Shown here piece after piece: positions 1-8,453 of a DNA stretch of 64,000 bases (positions are counted from its first letter, which is position 1; the number at the start of each line of letters is the position of its first letter). The notes under the pieces are model-generated. The model saw nothing but the letters and a program-made list of their open reading frames with translations. It did no database searches and had not been told where the DNA came from. The stretch covers positions 1-64,000 of the forward strand of contig CAKPZJ010000005.1 of NCBI GenBank assembly GCA_934204655.1, in the 5' to 3' direction. Source of the stretch: an uncultured Prevotella sp. (lineage in GTDB: Bacteria > Bacteroidota > Bacteroidia > Bacteroidales > Bacteroidaceae). The translations under genes and the position numbers were made by a program.

Positions 1-73
1 AATTGGTAGACACGAGGGACTTAAAATCCCTTGGCCAGTAATGGCTGTGCGGGTTCGAGTCCCGCTCGCGGCA
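1..73 (+). tRNA. tRNA-Leu (anticodon UAA), 5' end cut by the window
   Basis: The anticodon arm GAGGGA-CTTAAAA-TCCCTT puts TAA at positions 34-36. A long class II variable arm follows, then a T-arm with GGTTCGAGTCC and the 3' acceptor strand CGCGGC plus discriminator A. The first ~13 bases (5' acceptor strand and part of the D-arm) lie before the window. CCA is not encoded: the sequence after the discriminator is CTT. The next gene starts only 25 nt downstream. Confidence 0.95.
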
Positions 74-98
74 CTTCTAACTTATCACAAATACTTTT

Positions 99-1772
99 AT
101 GCGCACAAATCTATTATTTTCTTTATCTGCCTGCTCCCTTCTGGTACTGAGCGCATGCTCCAAGATGGGCCCCTTGTCAGCAGACAACTTCACCGTGACC
201 CCCAAGCCCCTCGAGACAATGGGCGGACAGGTTCCGGCAACTATCAATGGAGCTTTCCCCGAAAAATACATGAAGAAGAACGCCGTAGTGAAGGTCATCC
301 CAGAGCTGCGGTATGCCAATGGCCAGGTGCAGAAAGGCACGGCGGCCACATTCCAAGGCGAGAAAGTGATGGGGAACGACCAGACCATCTCATACCGCAT
401 GGGCGGACATTATACGATGAAGACTACGTTCCCATACGTGGCCGATATGCAGCAGAGTGACCTCTTCCTGACATTCGAGGCCCGCAAGGGAAACAAGATA
501 GTGGACATTCCGGCCGTAAAGGTGGGCTATGGCGTGGTGGCCACGTCTGAGCTGTACCGCAAGGCCCTCATGAACGGTGGCGGGTGTCTCGCGGCCGACT
601 CATTCCAGCGCGTTAAGGAACAGAAGTTTGAGGCTAACGTGAAATTCCTCATCAACCAGGCCAATATCCGTAAGAGCGAGCTCAAGAACAACTCTGTCCA
701 GGAGTTTGTACGCATGCTCCGCCAGATTAATAAGGACCGCGAGGGTCTTAACCTGCAGAACGTGGAGATCCAGGCTTATGCTTCGCCCGAGGGTGGCTTC
801 AAGTACAACGACAGACTGGCCAACAAGCGCCAGGATAACTCTGAGGGCTACGTCAAAGAGCAGATGAAGAAGGCTGGTGTCAGCGGCCGCACCGATGCTC
901 ACTACACCGCTCAGGACTGGGACGGCTTCCGCCAGCTGGTTCAGGCCAGCAACATCCAGGATAAGGACGTTATCCTGCGTGTTCTGTCCATGTACAAGGA
1001 CCCGCAGGAACGCGAGCAGCAGATTCGCAACATGAGCGCTGGCTTCAGAGAGCTCGCAGACGCGATACTGCCTGAGCTGCGCCGCGCACGACTGATTATA
1101 AACTACGAGACCATCGGTCGCGACGACGAGCAAATCAAGTCGCAGTATCAGGCTGACGCCTCCAAGCTGTCGGCCGATGAGCTCCTGTACTACGCCACAC
1201 TCGAGGACGACGCCGCCAAGAAGGAGGAGATATACAAGAAGGCTTCCGAGGTGTACGACAAGGACTACCGCATGTTTAACAACCTCGCCGTGATGGCCTT
1301 TAACAAGGGCGACGAGGCCCAGGCTAAGACTTATCTGGCCCAGGCACTCAGCAAAAGCAGCAACGCTGCCGAGGCCAACGCTAACTTGGGCTTGATAGCG
1401 CTCAAGAACGGCAACGTGGCCGAGGCTGAGAACTACATCGCCAAGGCTAACGACGCCAACGCGCTCAATGAGGCTCTCGGTAACCTGAATATAGCCAAGG
1501 GCAACTATGCCCAGGCCGAGGAGAACTTCAAGGACTCTTACAACAACAGCGCTGCACTGGCCCAGCTGCTCAACAAGAACTACGCCGCTGCTAAGGCTAC
1601 GCTGAACAACATCAAGAACCCCAACGGCCTGACTTACTACCTGCACGCCGTGACCAGCGCACGCCAGGGCAACAAGTACGCTGCCCAGTCGTACCTGAAA
1701 GAGGCTCTGCAGAAAGACCCCAGCCTGAGCGCCTACGCTGCTAAGGACCTGGAGTTTGCCAATGTGCGATGA
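99..1772 (+). CDS. TPR-repeat lipoprotein with an OmpA-like segment
   Basis: A 557-residue envelope lipoprotein. Residues 1-19 form a signal peptide ending in the lipobox LSAC, with the lipidated Cys at about residue 20. A beta-rich N-terminal half follows. Around residues 222-262 a stretch beginning VEIQAYASPEG resembles the peptidoglycan-binding part of OmpA-like domains. From about residue 375 to the end there are several TPR-like helical repeats (for example GDEAQAKTYLAQAL and GNVAEAENYIAKA). It starts 25 nt after the tRNA, and its stop overlaps the next lipoprotein gene by 4 nt (ATGA), so the two are probably translationally coupled. Homologues are generally uncharacterised in Bacteroidales; a cell-envelope scaffold role is inference. 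Confidence 0.75.
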   Translation: MRTNLLFSLSACSLLVLSACSKMGPLSADNFTVTPKPLETMGGQVPATINGAFPEKYMKKNAVVKVIPELRYANGQVQKGTAATFQGEKVMGNDQTISYRMGGHYTMKTTFPYVADMQQSDLFLTFEARKGNKIVDIPAVKVGYGVVATSELYRKALMNGGGCLAADSFQRVKEQKFEANVKFLINQANIRKSELKNNSVQEFVRMLRQINKDREGLNLQNVEIQAYASPEGGFKYNDRLANKRQDNSEGYVKEQMKKAGVSGRTDAHYTAQDWDGFRQLVQASNIQDKDVILRVLSMYKDPQEREQQIRNMSAGFRELADAILPELRRARLIINYETIGRDDEQIKSQYQADASKLSADELLYYATLEDDAAKKEEIYKKASEVYDKDYRMFNNLAVMAFNKGDEAQAKTYLAQALSKSSNAAEANANLGLIALKNGNVAEAENYIAKANDANALNEALGNLNIAKGNYAQAEENFKDSYNNSAALAQLLNKNYAAAKATLNNIKNPNGLTYYLHAVTSARQGNKYAAQSYLKEALQKDPSLSAYAAKDLEFANVR

Positions 1773-2770
1773 TAACGCGTAAAATATATTACTTTATACT
1801 GCTCACCTTGGTCCTTGCGGGCTGCGGTACGGCCAGCGACCGGTTCAGGGTCGAGGGCCGACTGCTCCACATGGACCAGGGTGAGTTCTATGTTTACAGC
1901 CTGAACGGCACCATCAACGGTATAGACACCGTGAGGCTCCAGAACGGGCGGTTCACCTACGAGATGAGTTGCCAGGCACCCACCACACTGGTCATGGTGT
2001 TTCCCAACTTCTCGGAGCAGCCCATCTTTGCCGAGCCGGGCAAGACGGTACAGATGGAGGGCGACGCCTCGCACCTCAAGCAGCTTACTGTCAAGGGTAC
2101 GGATGCCAACAAACTGATGAACAGTTTTCGCGAGCAGGTGGCCACCGTGGCCCCACCCAGGGCAGCCGCCCTGGCCGAGCAGTTTATCAAGGACCATCCC
2201 GCCTCGGTGGTCAGCGCCTATCTGGTACGCCGCTACTTTATAGCCACCGCTACCCCCGACTACGCCCGGGCACTGCGCCTGATAAGCCTGATGCGCCGCG
2301 AGCAACCCAAGAACGGGACTTTGGTAAGCTACGAGCAGCAACTCAAATCGCTATCCAAGGTCATCGTGGGTAAGCCCATGCCCAAGTTCAGCACCACCGA
2401 TGTTACGGGACAGCGGGTAGACAACAGTACGTTAGGCCGAGGCTTAGCCGTCATCAATGTGTACGCCACATGGAACTACGACAGCCAGCGCCAGATGGCC
2501 GACCTGCGCCAACTGATGCACCGGGCAGGCGGCAAGCTGCGCGTGGTGAGCTTCAGCATAGACCCCAACCCTCGCCAGTGTCGTGCCTTGGCCCTCCGCG
2601 ACACCATCACGTGGCCCACGGTGTGCGACGGCCGTCTGCTTGACAGCCCTGTACTCCACGGGCTGTCGCTCTACGACATACCCGACAATATCCTTATCCA
2701 GAACGGGCGCGTAGTGGCCAAGGGGCTGCGCTCCGACGAACTGAAACAGCGTATAGAGCGCATGCTCTGA
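1769..2770 (+). CDS. Thioredoxin-like fold lipoprotein lacking the CxxC motif
   Basis: 333 residues with a lipoprotein signal (lipobox LAGC, Cys about residue 19). Residues ~25-110 resemble the DUF4369 beta domain that often precedes thioredoxin domains in Bacteroidetes (phrases such as GTINGIDTVRLQNGRF). The C-terminal ~130 residues read as a TlpA/ResA-like fold: 'VGKPMPKFSTTDVTGQ', then INVYATWNYDSQRQM, then a predicted cis-Pro region YDIPDNILI. Where active family members have TWCGPC, this protein has TWNYDS, so both redox cysteines are missing. It is probably not an oxidoreductase; a binding role is inference. Its start overlaps the upstream lipoprotein gene by 4 nt. Confidence 0.75.
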   Translation: MITRKIYYFILLTLVLAGCGTASDRFRVEGRLLHMDQGEFYVYSLNGTINGIDTVRLQNGRFTYEMSCQAPTTLVMVFPNFSEQPIFAEPGKTVQMEGDASHLKQLTVKGTDANKLMNSFREQVATVAPPRAAALAEQFIKDHPASVVSAYLVRRYFIATATPDYARALRLISLMRREQPKNGTLVSYEQQLKSLSKVIVGKPMPKFSTTDVTGQRVDNSTLGRGLAVINVYATWNYDSQRQMADLRQLMHRAGGKLRVVSFSIDPNPRQCRALALRDTITWPTVCDGRLLDSPVLHGLSLYDIPDNILIQNGRVVAKGLRSDELKQRIERML

Positions 2771-2807
2771 TGCGCTGTTTGTTTTTTAACCCTAAATCGT
2801 ACTACTT

Positions 2808-4355
2808 ATGCTGGTCAAGACTTATAGCGCTGCCGTCAACGGCATGGATGTAACCACCATTACCGTCGAGGTAAACCTAAGTAAGGGCATTATGTACCAC
2901 CTGACGGGCTTGGGCGACTCGGCCGTCAAGGAGGGCAAGGACCGCATAGCCGCGGCAATGCAGAACAATGGCTTCAAGTTTCCCGTGGCCGACCTGACCA
3001 TCAACCTGGCCCCTGCCGACCTGCGCAAGGAGGGCAGCAGCTTTGACCTGCCCCTCGCCATAGGCATACTGGCCGCCAGCGGAGGCATAGAGAGTACCTG
3101 CCTGAATGGGTATATGATGGTGGGCGAGCTAAGTCTGGACGGCCATCTGCAGCCCATCAAGGGGGCGTTGCCCATAGCCATCCGCGCCCGCGCCGAGCAC
3201 TTCAAGGGTCTCATAGTGCCCCGTCAGAACGTGATGGAGGCCGCCGTGGTCAACAACTTAGAGGTCTACGGCATGGACACCATGATGGATGTAGTACAGT
3301 TGGTAACGGGTATGAAGGCTTACGAGCCCACCCAGATAGATACTCGTAAGCGATTTTATGAGAGCCAGTACCATTTCGATATTGACTTTGCCGACGTTCG
3401 CGGCCAGGAGAACGTGAAGCGGGCCTTGGAGGTGGCTGCCGCTGGCTCGCACAACGTCATTCTCATCGGGCCGCCGGGCTCTGGCAAATCTATGATGGCT
3501 AAACGGTTTCCCACCATCATGCCGCCACTCACCCTGGCCGAGAGCTTGGAGACCACGCAGATACACTCGATAGCCGGAAAGCTGGGCAGCGACACCTCGC
3601 TCATCACCCAGCGTCCTTTCCGCAGTCCGCACCACACTATCTCCGAAGTGGCGCTGGTTGGCGGTGGCTCCAGTCCCATGCCTGGCGAAATCAGCCTGGC
3701 CCATAACGGTGTCCTCTTCGCCGATGAGCTGCCCGAGTTCAACAAGCATACCCTCGAGGTGCTGCGCCAGCCCCTCGAAGACCGCCGCATCACCATCAGC
3801 CGGGCCAAGTACAGCATCGAATACCCGTGCAGCTTCCAGTTTATCGCCTCGATGAACCCCTGTCCCTGTGGCTATTATGGCGACCCCACCCACCACTGCG
3901 TATGTACCCCTGGGCAGCGGCAACGCTACCTCAGCAAGATATCGGGGCCACTCTTGGACAGGATAGATATACAGTGCCCCATCACCCCGGTACCTTTCAA
4001 GGACATATCCCAGGCCGCCCAGGGCGAGCCCAGCGAGCGCATACGCCAGCGCGTCATCGCTGCCCGCGAGCTACAGAGTCGCCGCTATGCTGACTACAAG
4101 GATATTCACTGCAACGCACAGATGACGGAGCGCATGATACACCAGTTTGCCGAGCCCGACAGCGAGGGGCTGACGCTCTTGCGCACCGCCATGGAACAGC
4201 TCAAGCTGTCAGCAAGGGCCTACAGCCGCATACTCAAGGTGGCGCGCACCATAGCCGACCTGGACGGAAGCGAGCAGGTACGCGCCCTGCACATCAGCGA
4301 GGCCGTGAGCTACCGCCAGCTGGACTGGGGCGACTGGGCTGAGCGTGGGCTGTAG
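2808..4355 (+). CDS. YifB/ComM family Mg-chelatase-like AAA+ ATPase
   Basis: 515 residues, full family length. The N-terminal ~170 residues are the ribosomal S5/Lon-protease-like domain seen in ComM (GLGDSAVKEGKDRI, INLAPADLRKEG). The AAA+ domain carries Walker A GPPGSGKSMMAKR at about residue 220, Walker B-type 'GVLFADELPEF' and sensor residues in FIASMNPCPCGYYGD, whose cysteines are typical of this family. The C-terminal Mg_chelatase_C region contains LSARAYSRILKVARTIADL. ComM homologues act as hexameric branch-migration helicases in natural transformation; whether that holds in Bacteroidales is not established. The gene sits alone on the plus strand and converges with ettA. Confidence 0.9.
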   Translation: MLVKTYSAAVNGMDVTTITVEVNLSKGIMYHLTGLGDSAVKEGKDRIAAAMQNNGFKFPVADLTINLAPADLRKEGSSFDLPLAIGILAASGGIESTCLNGYMMVGELSLDGHLQPIKGALPIAIRARAEHFKGLIVPRQNVMEAAVVNNLEVYGMDTMMDVVQLVTGMKAYEPTQIDTRKRFYESQYHFDIDFADVRGQENVKRALEVAAAGSHNVILIGPPGSGKSMMAKRFPTIMPPLTLAESLETTQIHSIAGKLGSDTSLITQRPFRSPHHTISEVALVGGGSSPMPGEISLAHNGVLFADELPEFNKHTLEVLRQPLEDRRITISRAKYSIEYPCSFQFIASMNPCPCGYYGDPTHHCVCTPGQRQRYLSKISGPLLDRIDIQCPITPVPFKDISQAAQGEPSERIRQRVIAARELQSRRYADYKDIHCNAQMTERMIHQFAEPDSEGLTLLRTAMEQLKLSARAYSRILKVARTIADLDGSEQVRALHISEAVSYRQLDWGDWAERGL

Positions 4356-4422
4356 CGGAGCGGCTACACAGGTAACGCAAATAGCAGCCCCTATTACCGC
4401 CCTACACCTTATTATATATATA

Positions 4423-4449
4423 GAGGCGCCAGGTAACACCCAGCGCCTC
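4423..4449. terminator. Hairpin between convergent yifB and ettA
   Basis: A 7-bp perfect stem GAGGCGC/GCGCCTC with a 13-nt loop. It follows an AT-rich tract at 4401-4422 that recurs almost identically before the hairpin at 13563. Confidence 0.55.
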
Positions 4450-4476
4450 CGTCTATAGTAACAGGAAAAGCGACCG

Positions 4477-6174
4477 TCAGTCTTCCATCAGCTTACGGTA
4501 GCGTCCCTTCTTTATCTCCTCGTTGCCTAAGCGACGGGCTTTGTTAATCTCGTAGTCAGAGTAGCTTCCCTCGAAGAAGTAAACCTCGCCGTTGCCCTCA
4601 AAGGCAAGGATGTGGGTGCAGATGCGGTCCAGGAACCAGCGGTCGTGGCTGATGACGACAGCACAACCGGCAAAGCCGTCGAGGCCTTCCTCGAGCGCGC
4701 GCAGTGTGTTAACGTCAATATCATTAGTGGGCTCGTCAAGGAGCAGCACATTGCCCTCCTGCTTGAGTGCCAAGGCCAGCTGCAGACGGTTGCGCTCGCC
4801 ACCGGAGAGTGCTCCGCAGAGCTTATTCTGGTCAGTACCCGAGAAATTGAAGCGCGAGATGTAGGCGCGGGCGTTGATGTCGCGCCCGCCCATGCGGATA
4901 GTCTCATTGCCCTGCGAGATAGTCTCGTAGACGCTCTTATTGGGGTCTATATCCTTGTGCTGCTGGTCCACGTAGGCCAACTTGACCGTCTCGCCCACCT
5001 CGAAGGTGCCGCCATCGGCCTGCTCCAGCCCCATGATAAGCCGGAACAGGGTGGTCTTGCCGGCTCCATTGGGGCCTATGACACCCACGATGCCGTTAGG
5101 AGGCAGCATAAAGTTGAGGTCGGTAAAGAGTACCTTGTCGCCGAACGCCTTGCGCACGTGCTGAGCCTCTATTACCTTGTTGCCCAGCCGTGGCCCGTTG
5201 GGTATGAATATCTCCAGTTTCTCCTCGCGCTCCTTCTGCTCCTGCCCTAACATCTGCTCGTACGCGTTCAGACGTGCCTTGCCCTTGGCTTGCCGTGCCT
5301 TGGGTGCCATGTGTGCCCATTCCAGCTCGCGTTCCAGTGCCTTGCGACGCTTGGAAGCCTGTTTCTCCTCCTGGGCCATGCGGCGGGTCTTCTGGTCGAG
5401 CCAAGAAGAGTAGTTGCCATGCCAGGGGATGCCCTCGCCACGGTCGAGTTCCAAAATCCACTCACTCACATCGTCGAGGAAGTAGCGGTCGTGGGTCACG
5501 GCGATAACAGTACCCTCGTACTGCTGCAAGTGCTGCTCGAGCCAGTCGATGCTCTCGGCGTCCAGATGGTTAGTAGGCTCATCGAGGAGCAACACGTCGG
5601 GTTTCTGAAGCAAGAGGCGGCACAGGGCGACACGACGGCGCTCGCCGCCAGAAAGGTTAGTGACCGGCCAGTCGCCCGGCGGACAGCGGAGGGCTGCCAT
5701 GGCGCGGTCGAGCTTAGAGTCCATGTTCCAGGCATCAGTAGCGTCGATGATATCCTGCACTTCAGCCTGGCGCTGCATGAGGCGGTCCATCTTGTCAGGG
5801 TCGCTGTAATATTCCTCCTCGCCAAACTTGCGGTTAATATCCTCATACTCGGCCAGGGCATCGTACGCCCGCTTCACGCCCTCCATCACGTTTTGCTTAA
5901 CGGTCTTCGCCTCGTCCAGCGGAGGGTCCTGTGGCAGATAGCCCACGCTGTAGCCGGGGCTCCATACCACCTCGCCCTGCGTAGGCTGTTCCAGCCCGGC
6001 GATAATCTTCATCAGGGTCGACTTACCGGCGCCGTTCAGACCGATAATGCCTATCTTGGCCCCGTAAAAGAAGGACAGGTAAATGTCCTTGAGTATCTGC
6101 TTTCGGTTCTGTGGGATTATCTTAGATACGCCCACCATGGAGAAGATAATCTTCTTGTCGTCTACTGTTGCCAT
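4477..6174 (-). CDS. ettA: Energy-dependent translational throttle protein EttA (ABC-F ATPase)
   Basis: 565 residues, the usual EttA length. It has two ABC domains without membrane segments. The first has Walker A GLNGAGKST near residue 45, signature NLSGGERRR and Walker B VLLLDEPTNHLD. The second has GPNGAGKTT, signature ALSGGERNR and VLLLDEPTNDID. Between the signature regions lie the arm insertion and the basic linker (KQASKRRKALERELEW, PKARQAKGKARLNAYE) that contact the ribosome in EttA. The family binds the ribosomal E site and gates entry into elongation according to ADP/ATP ratio. The gene starts 64 nt downstream of the serine protease gene on the same strand, so they may be cotranscribed. 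Confidence 0.93.
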   Translation of the reverse strand: MATVDDKKIIFSMVGVSKIIPQNRKQILKDIYLSFFYGAKIGIIGLNGAGKSTLMKIIAGLEQPTQGEVVWSPGYSVGYLPQDPPLDEAKTVKQNVMEGVKRAYDALAEYEDINRKFGEEEYYSDPDKMDRLMQRQAEVQDIIDATDAWNMDSKLDRAMAALRCPPGDWPVTNLSGGERRRVALCRLLLQKPDVLLLDEPTNHLDAESIDWLEQHLQQYEGTVIAVTHDRYFLDDVSEWILELDRGEGIPWHGNYSSWLDQKTRRMAQEEKQASKRRKALERELEWAHMAPKARQAKGKARLNAYEQMLGQEQKEREEKLEIFIPNGPRLGNKVIEAQHVRKAFGDKVLFTDLNFMLPPNGIVGVIGPNGAGKTTLFRLIMGLEQADGGTFEVGETVKLAYVDQQHKDIDPNKSVYETISQGNETIRMGGRDINARAYISRFNFSGTDQNKLCGALSGGERNRLQLALALKQEGNVLLLDEPTNDIDVNTLRALEEGLDGFAGCAVVISHDRWFLDRICTHILAFEGNGEVYFFEGSYSDYEINKARRLGNEEIKKGRYRKLMED

Positions 6175-6238
6175 GTCTATTGTTTATGGTGTTATTGATA
6201 TGGTTATGGTCAGGGTGACTATCGGCCCGGCCGGCGCG

Positions 6239-7321
6239 CTACTTGATAAAGGTGACGACACGGAGCACGGGGATGCCGAAGTTGAAGTTGTCGCTGCCGT
6301 TGGTACCGGCAAAGTTGACAGCCACCACACGGCCGTGGTCGTCTACGATGGGCGAGCCGCTCGAGCCCTGCATGGCGGGTATGCTGTACATCACCCTGTT
6401 GCCATCGGGCTGCTGGGTAACCGTGCCGCTGGTAAACTGGGCGCTTATGCCGCTGTTGGTCTGCGCCAGGGTTACCCCGTGGTTGTAGCCTATCATGTAT
6501 AGCTGCTGATTGATTTCCAGGTGCTCGCAGGCGGCTATGTTGTCATCGTCTATCGTGAACACATACGCGTCCTGGGGTGTTGCCCCCTTGTTCAGCTGCA
6601 GCAGTGCCAGGTCCGAGTTGGCGTCCTGAGACACACGCAGCAGTCGGCAGGGTGTCTTCATGAAGTCGTCCCACGAGCCCATGTCACTCCCGTCGTAGGC
6701 TATGCCAAACTCAGAGTGCAACTGGATGCTGAAGTTGTTGTTAAGGATGTTGCTGCGTATGTCGTTCTTCAGCTCCTGAGCCTCGCTGTACTGCTGGCGC
6801 AAGCTCTCGAGCTCGCTCTCAAGCGTACTGGCCTCTTCCTGGCTCATACTGGTGTAGCTGTTGCCCTCCTCGTCCTCGTACACGCTCTGCTGGGCGTAAG
6901 CCTGGAGCGCCTGGTAGCGTTGGTTCATCGAGTCCTGCAACACCTCGATGTACGAGGCGTACCCCTCGATAATGGCGTTCACGTTCTTGCGCACCGCGTC
7001 CTTGTCTATCTGCGGGGCCACCACGTGGCGGTTAGTCAGGATGCGTCCCGAGCGGTCTATGAAGAACCCCGTGCCGTTCAGGATGCCTGGCGACTTCTTT
7101 ATCTCAGCTAAATCGGCGGTGAGATTGGCGAAGTCGCCATCGTCGTCGAGGCCCGAGAAGTACAGGTGATTACCATTGTAGAGCGTAATGTCGTAGTAGA
7201 ACTGGTTACAGATAAGCACCACGCCCGATTTCTGTTCTTCGAATATTTCCTGGGGTTTCTTCGCGCAGCCCGCCAGCATGAGCACCATGCCAAGGAGGAG
7301 CAGCCAACTGCTTTTGTTCAT
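6239..7321 (-). CDS. Trypsin-like serine protease lipoprotein with a coiled-coil insert
   Basis: 360 residues. The signal peptide ends in lipobox LAGC (Cys19), so the protein is probably membrane-anchored. The catalytic triad is visible: His99 in TNRHVV, Asp in NSDLALLQL near residue 239 and Ser in GSSGSPIVDDHGRVV near residue 318, the order of S1/HtrA-type enzymes. Between His and Asp there is a roughly 100-residue Glu/Gln-rich insert (MSQEEASTLESELESLRQQ) with coiled-coil character, which ordinary HtrA proteases lack. There is no PDZ domain. A DegP-like quality-control role is possible but unproven. A candidate promoter lies about 70 nt upstream (7388-7395). Confidence 0.8.
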   Translation of the reverse strand: MNKSSWLLLLGMVLMLAGCAKKPQEIFEEQKSGVVLICNQFYYDITLYNGNHLYFSGLDDDGDFANLTADLAEIKKSPGILNGTGFFIDRSGRILTNRHVVAPQIDKDAVRKNVNAIIEGYASYIEVLQDSMNQRYQALQAYAQQSVYEDEEGNSYTSMSQEEASTLESELESLRQQYSEAQELKNDIRSNILNNNFSIQLHSEFGIAYDGSDMGSWDDFMKTPCRLLRVSQDANSDLALLQLNKGATPQDAYVFTIDDDNIAACEHLEINQQLYMIGYNHGVTLAQTNSGISAQFTSGTVTQQPDGNRVMYSIPAMQGSSGSPIVDDHGRVVAVNFAGTNGSDNFNFGIPVLRVVTFIK

Positions 7322-7387
7322 CTTATTTTTAGTTTTTGGGTTAGTGTATCGTTAGCGCCACACCCGCAGTGGGCGACAACACTGCTT

Positions 7388-7395
7388 CAAAATTA
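7388..7395 (-). promoter_or_regulatory. Candidate -7 box for the serine protease gene
   Basis: On the minus strand this reads TAATTTTG, matching the Bacteroidetes TAnnTTTG -7 consensus. A TTTTGG lies about 23 nt further upstream as a possible -33 element. The predicted leader is about 60 nt. Confidence 0.5.
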
Positions 7396-7620
7396 GCCAA
7401 AAAAAACGATGTAACGGCCAAAATGGCCAAAAAACTTGCCGCACAGGCCAAAATACAAGCCAAGAAAATTCCGCAAGACCAAGGAGACCGTTCCCTAACC
7501 GCTCAAAGGGGATACCAGGATAGAAGCACTGGCAATAGGCAGCAGAATGGTTACAGGGCTGATTGCAGGGAGTATTCACGGCACGCTCGAAGCAACTGCC
7601 ATTTTCCCCATAACAGGCAT

Positions 7621-7708
7621 CGCGCGCTGAAAGTGCAGCTGTATAAAGCCTGGGGCAACACCCCAGGTACACAACCATCAAACTATTGTCGCGCTGTAAG
7701 CGCAAAAG
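7621..7708 (+). repeat. B-family intergenic palindromic element, copy 1
   Basis: An 88-bp element centred on the palindrome CCTGGGGCAACACCCCAGG, flanked by CGCGCGCTG on one side and GCGCTGTAAGCGCAAAAG on the other. It aligns end to end, without gaps, to the reverse complement of 26696-26783, also 88 bp. A shorter relative is at 26464-26535. Confidence 0.8.
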
Positions 7709-7778
7709 AATTGCGGAGACGCTCCCACCACGTCCGAAGTATCTGCGCTTCGCCCCAACGCCATCGCGAAAAATGAAA

Positions 7779-7852
7779 AGACTGACCTTTAGCTTTCTAA
7801 TGACTACTCCCAGCTCGCTAAAGACGGCTCCGGGAAACGTAAAGGTAGGTCT
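7779..7852 (+). repeat. A-family element with terminal inverted repeats, copy 1
   Basis: Begins AGACTGACCTTTAG and ends GTAAAGGTAGGTCT, which are imperfect inverted repeats of each other. The interior word AAAGACGGCTCCGGGAAACG is shared with 16751-16803 and, inverted, with 26208-26303. Confidence 0.75.
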
Positions 7853-8065
7853 CCACGAAAATAGCAATTTCTCCCGTTGTTACAGAGTAGCTCCCCCTCA
7901 CCACGCTTTTTGCCCATGGTCTCCCCCTCAGCGGCATGGGCAGTGCCATCAGTTGCGGCTCCACTTTCCATAGGACTCTTTGGAGCCTCCCTGATGTCCA
8001 GAACCGTCGCCCTCGTTCTTGCAAAGATGCAAAATAATCAAAGGAATTGTAGGATATATCAGCTT

Positions 8066-8167
8066 TACATATTACCTTTGCTACAAAAGCAAATCCAAAA
8101 GACACCCTCCAAGGAGATAAAGAAAGCACTTGAACTTAAAAAGGAATATTATGCAACCAAGAAATGA
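8066..8167 (+). pseudogene. C-terminal remnant of a HigB/RelE-type toxin gene
   Basis: The frame ending at 8167 encodes QKTPSKEIKKALELKKEYYA near its end, which closely resembles the conserved C-terminus of HigB/phage Gp49-like toxins (KKTQKTPxxEIxxA). Only about 30 codons remain: upstream the frame runs into repeat-like sequence with no RelE-fold core. It overlaps the antitoxin start by 17 nt, the spacing expected of an intact toxin-antitoxin operon. I infer a decayed toxin; family assignment is from motif memory, not a search. Confidence 0.6.
8073..8080 (+). promoter_or_regulatory. Candidate -7 box for higA
   Basis: TACCTTTG followed by C, a good TAnnTTTGc match. It lies inside the toxin remnant, so the orphan antitoxin may now be transcribed from within the remnant with a ~65-nt leader. 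Confidence 0.45.
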
Positions 8168-8453
8168 CATTAGCAGCTTCGATGCCATTCTCGATGCCAA
8201 GTACGGAGCGGTGGGCACTGCGGAGCGAGAGGCGTTCAGAAAGGAGGCAACCAACAATTGCATTGGGCAGATAATCCTTGATGCCCGAAAGCAGGAACAC
8301 ATAACCCAGTCGGACCTTGCCAAGAAAGTAGGAACTGACAAGACGTATATATCGCGTATAGAGAAAGGTGTAATAGAGCCTGGCGTGGGCATGTTCTTCC
8401 GCATTGCCGAGGCATTGGGGCTAAGGGTAGACATAGTGCGCCCACTTATGTAA
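8151..8453 (+). CDS. HigA-like antitoxin, XRE-type helix-turn-helix protein
   Basis: 100 residues from the ATG at 8151, chosen because an AAAAAGGA sequence precedes it by about 6 nt; an upstream TTG at 8130 is less likely. Residues ~42-95 form an XRE/Cro helix-turn-helix: IILDARKQEHITQSDLAKKV, then TDKTYISRIEKG and MFFRIAEALGLRV. In HigBA modules this protein binds the operator and neutralises the RelE-fold toxin. Here the toxin gene just upstream is reduced to its last ~30 codons, so this is an orphan antitoxin that may act as a simple repressor or as an anti-addiction factor. Confidence 0.8.
   Translation: MQPRNDISSFDAILDAKYGAVGTAEREAFRKEATNNCIGQIILDARKQEHITQSDLAKKVGTDKTYISRIEKGVIEPGVGMFFRIAEALGLRVDIVRPLM

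Larger units (their letters stand above)
7396..8065. other. Non-coding spacer with dispersed repeats
   Basis: I see no convincing gene here; short open frames do not resemble proteins. The interval contains repeated GGCCAAAA-like words (about 7396-7465), a B-family palindromic element (7621-7708) and an A-family element (7779-7852). Confidence 0.7.

Noticed and set aside
2808..4355. Magnesium chelatase subunit
   Set aside because: The S5-like N-terminus and Cys-rich NPCPCG motif point to the YifB/ComM family instead.
7352..7867. 171-codon minus-strand frame in the spacer
   Set aside because: It runs through repeat elements (A and B families) and has no recognisable domain; similar frames appear in the 26-kb repeat cluster.
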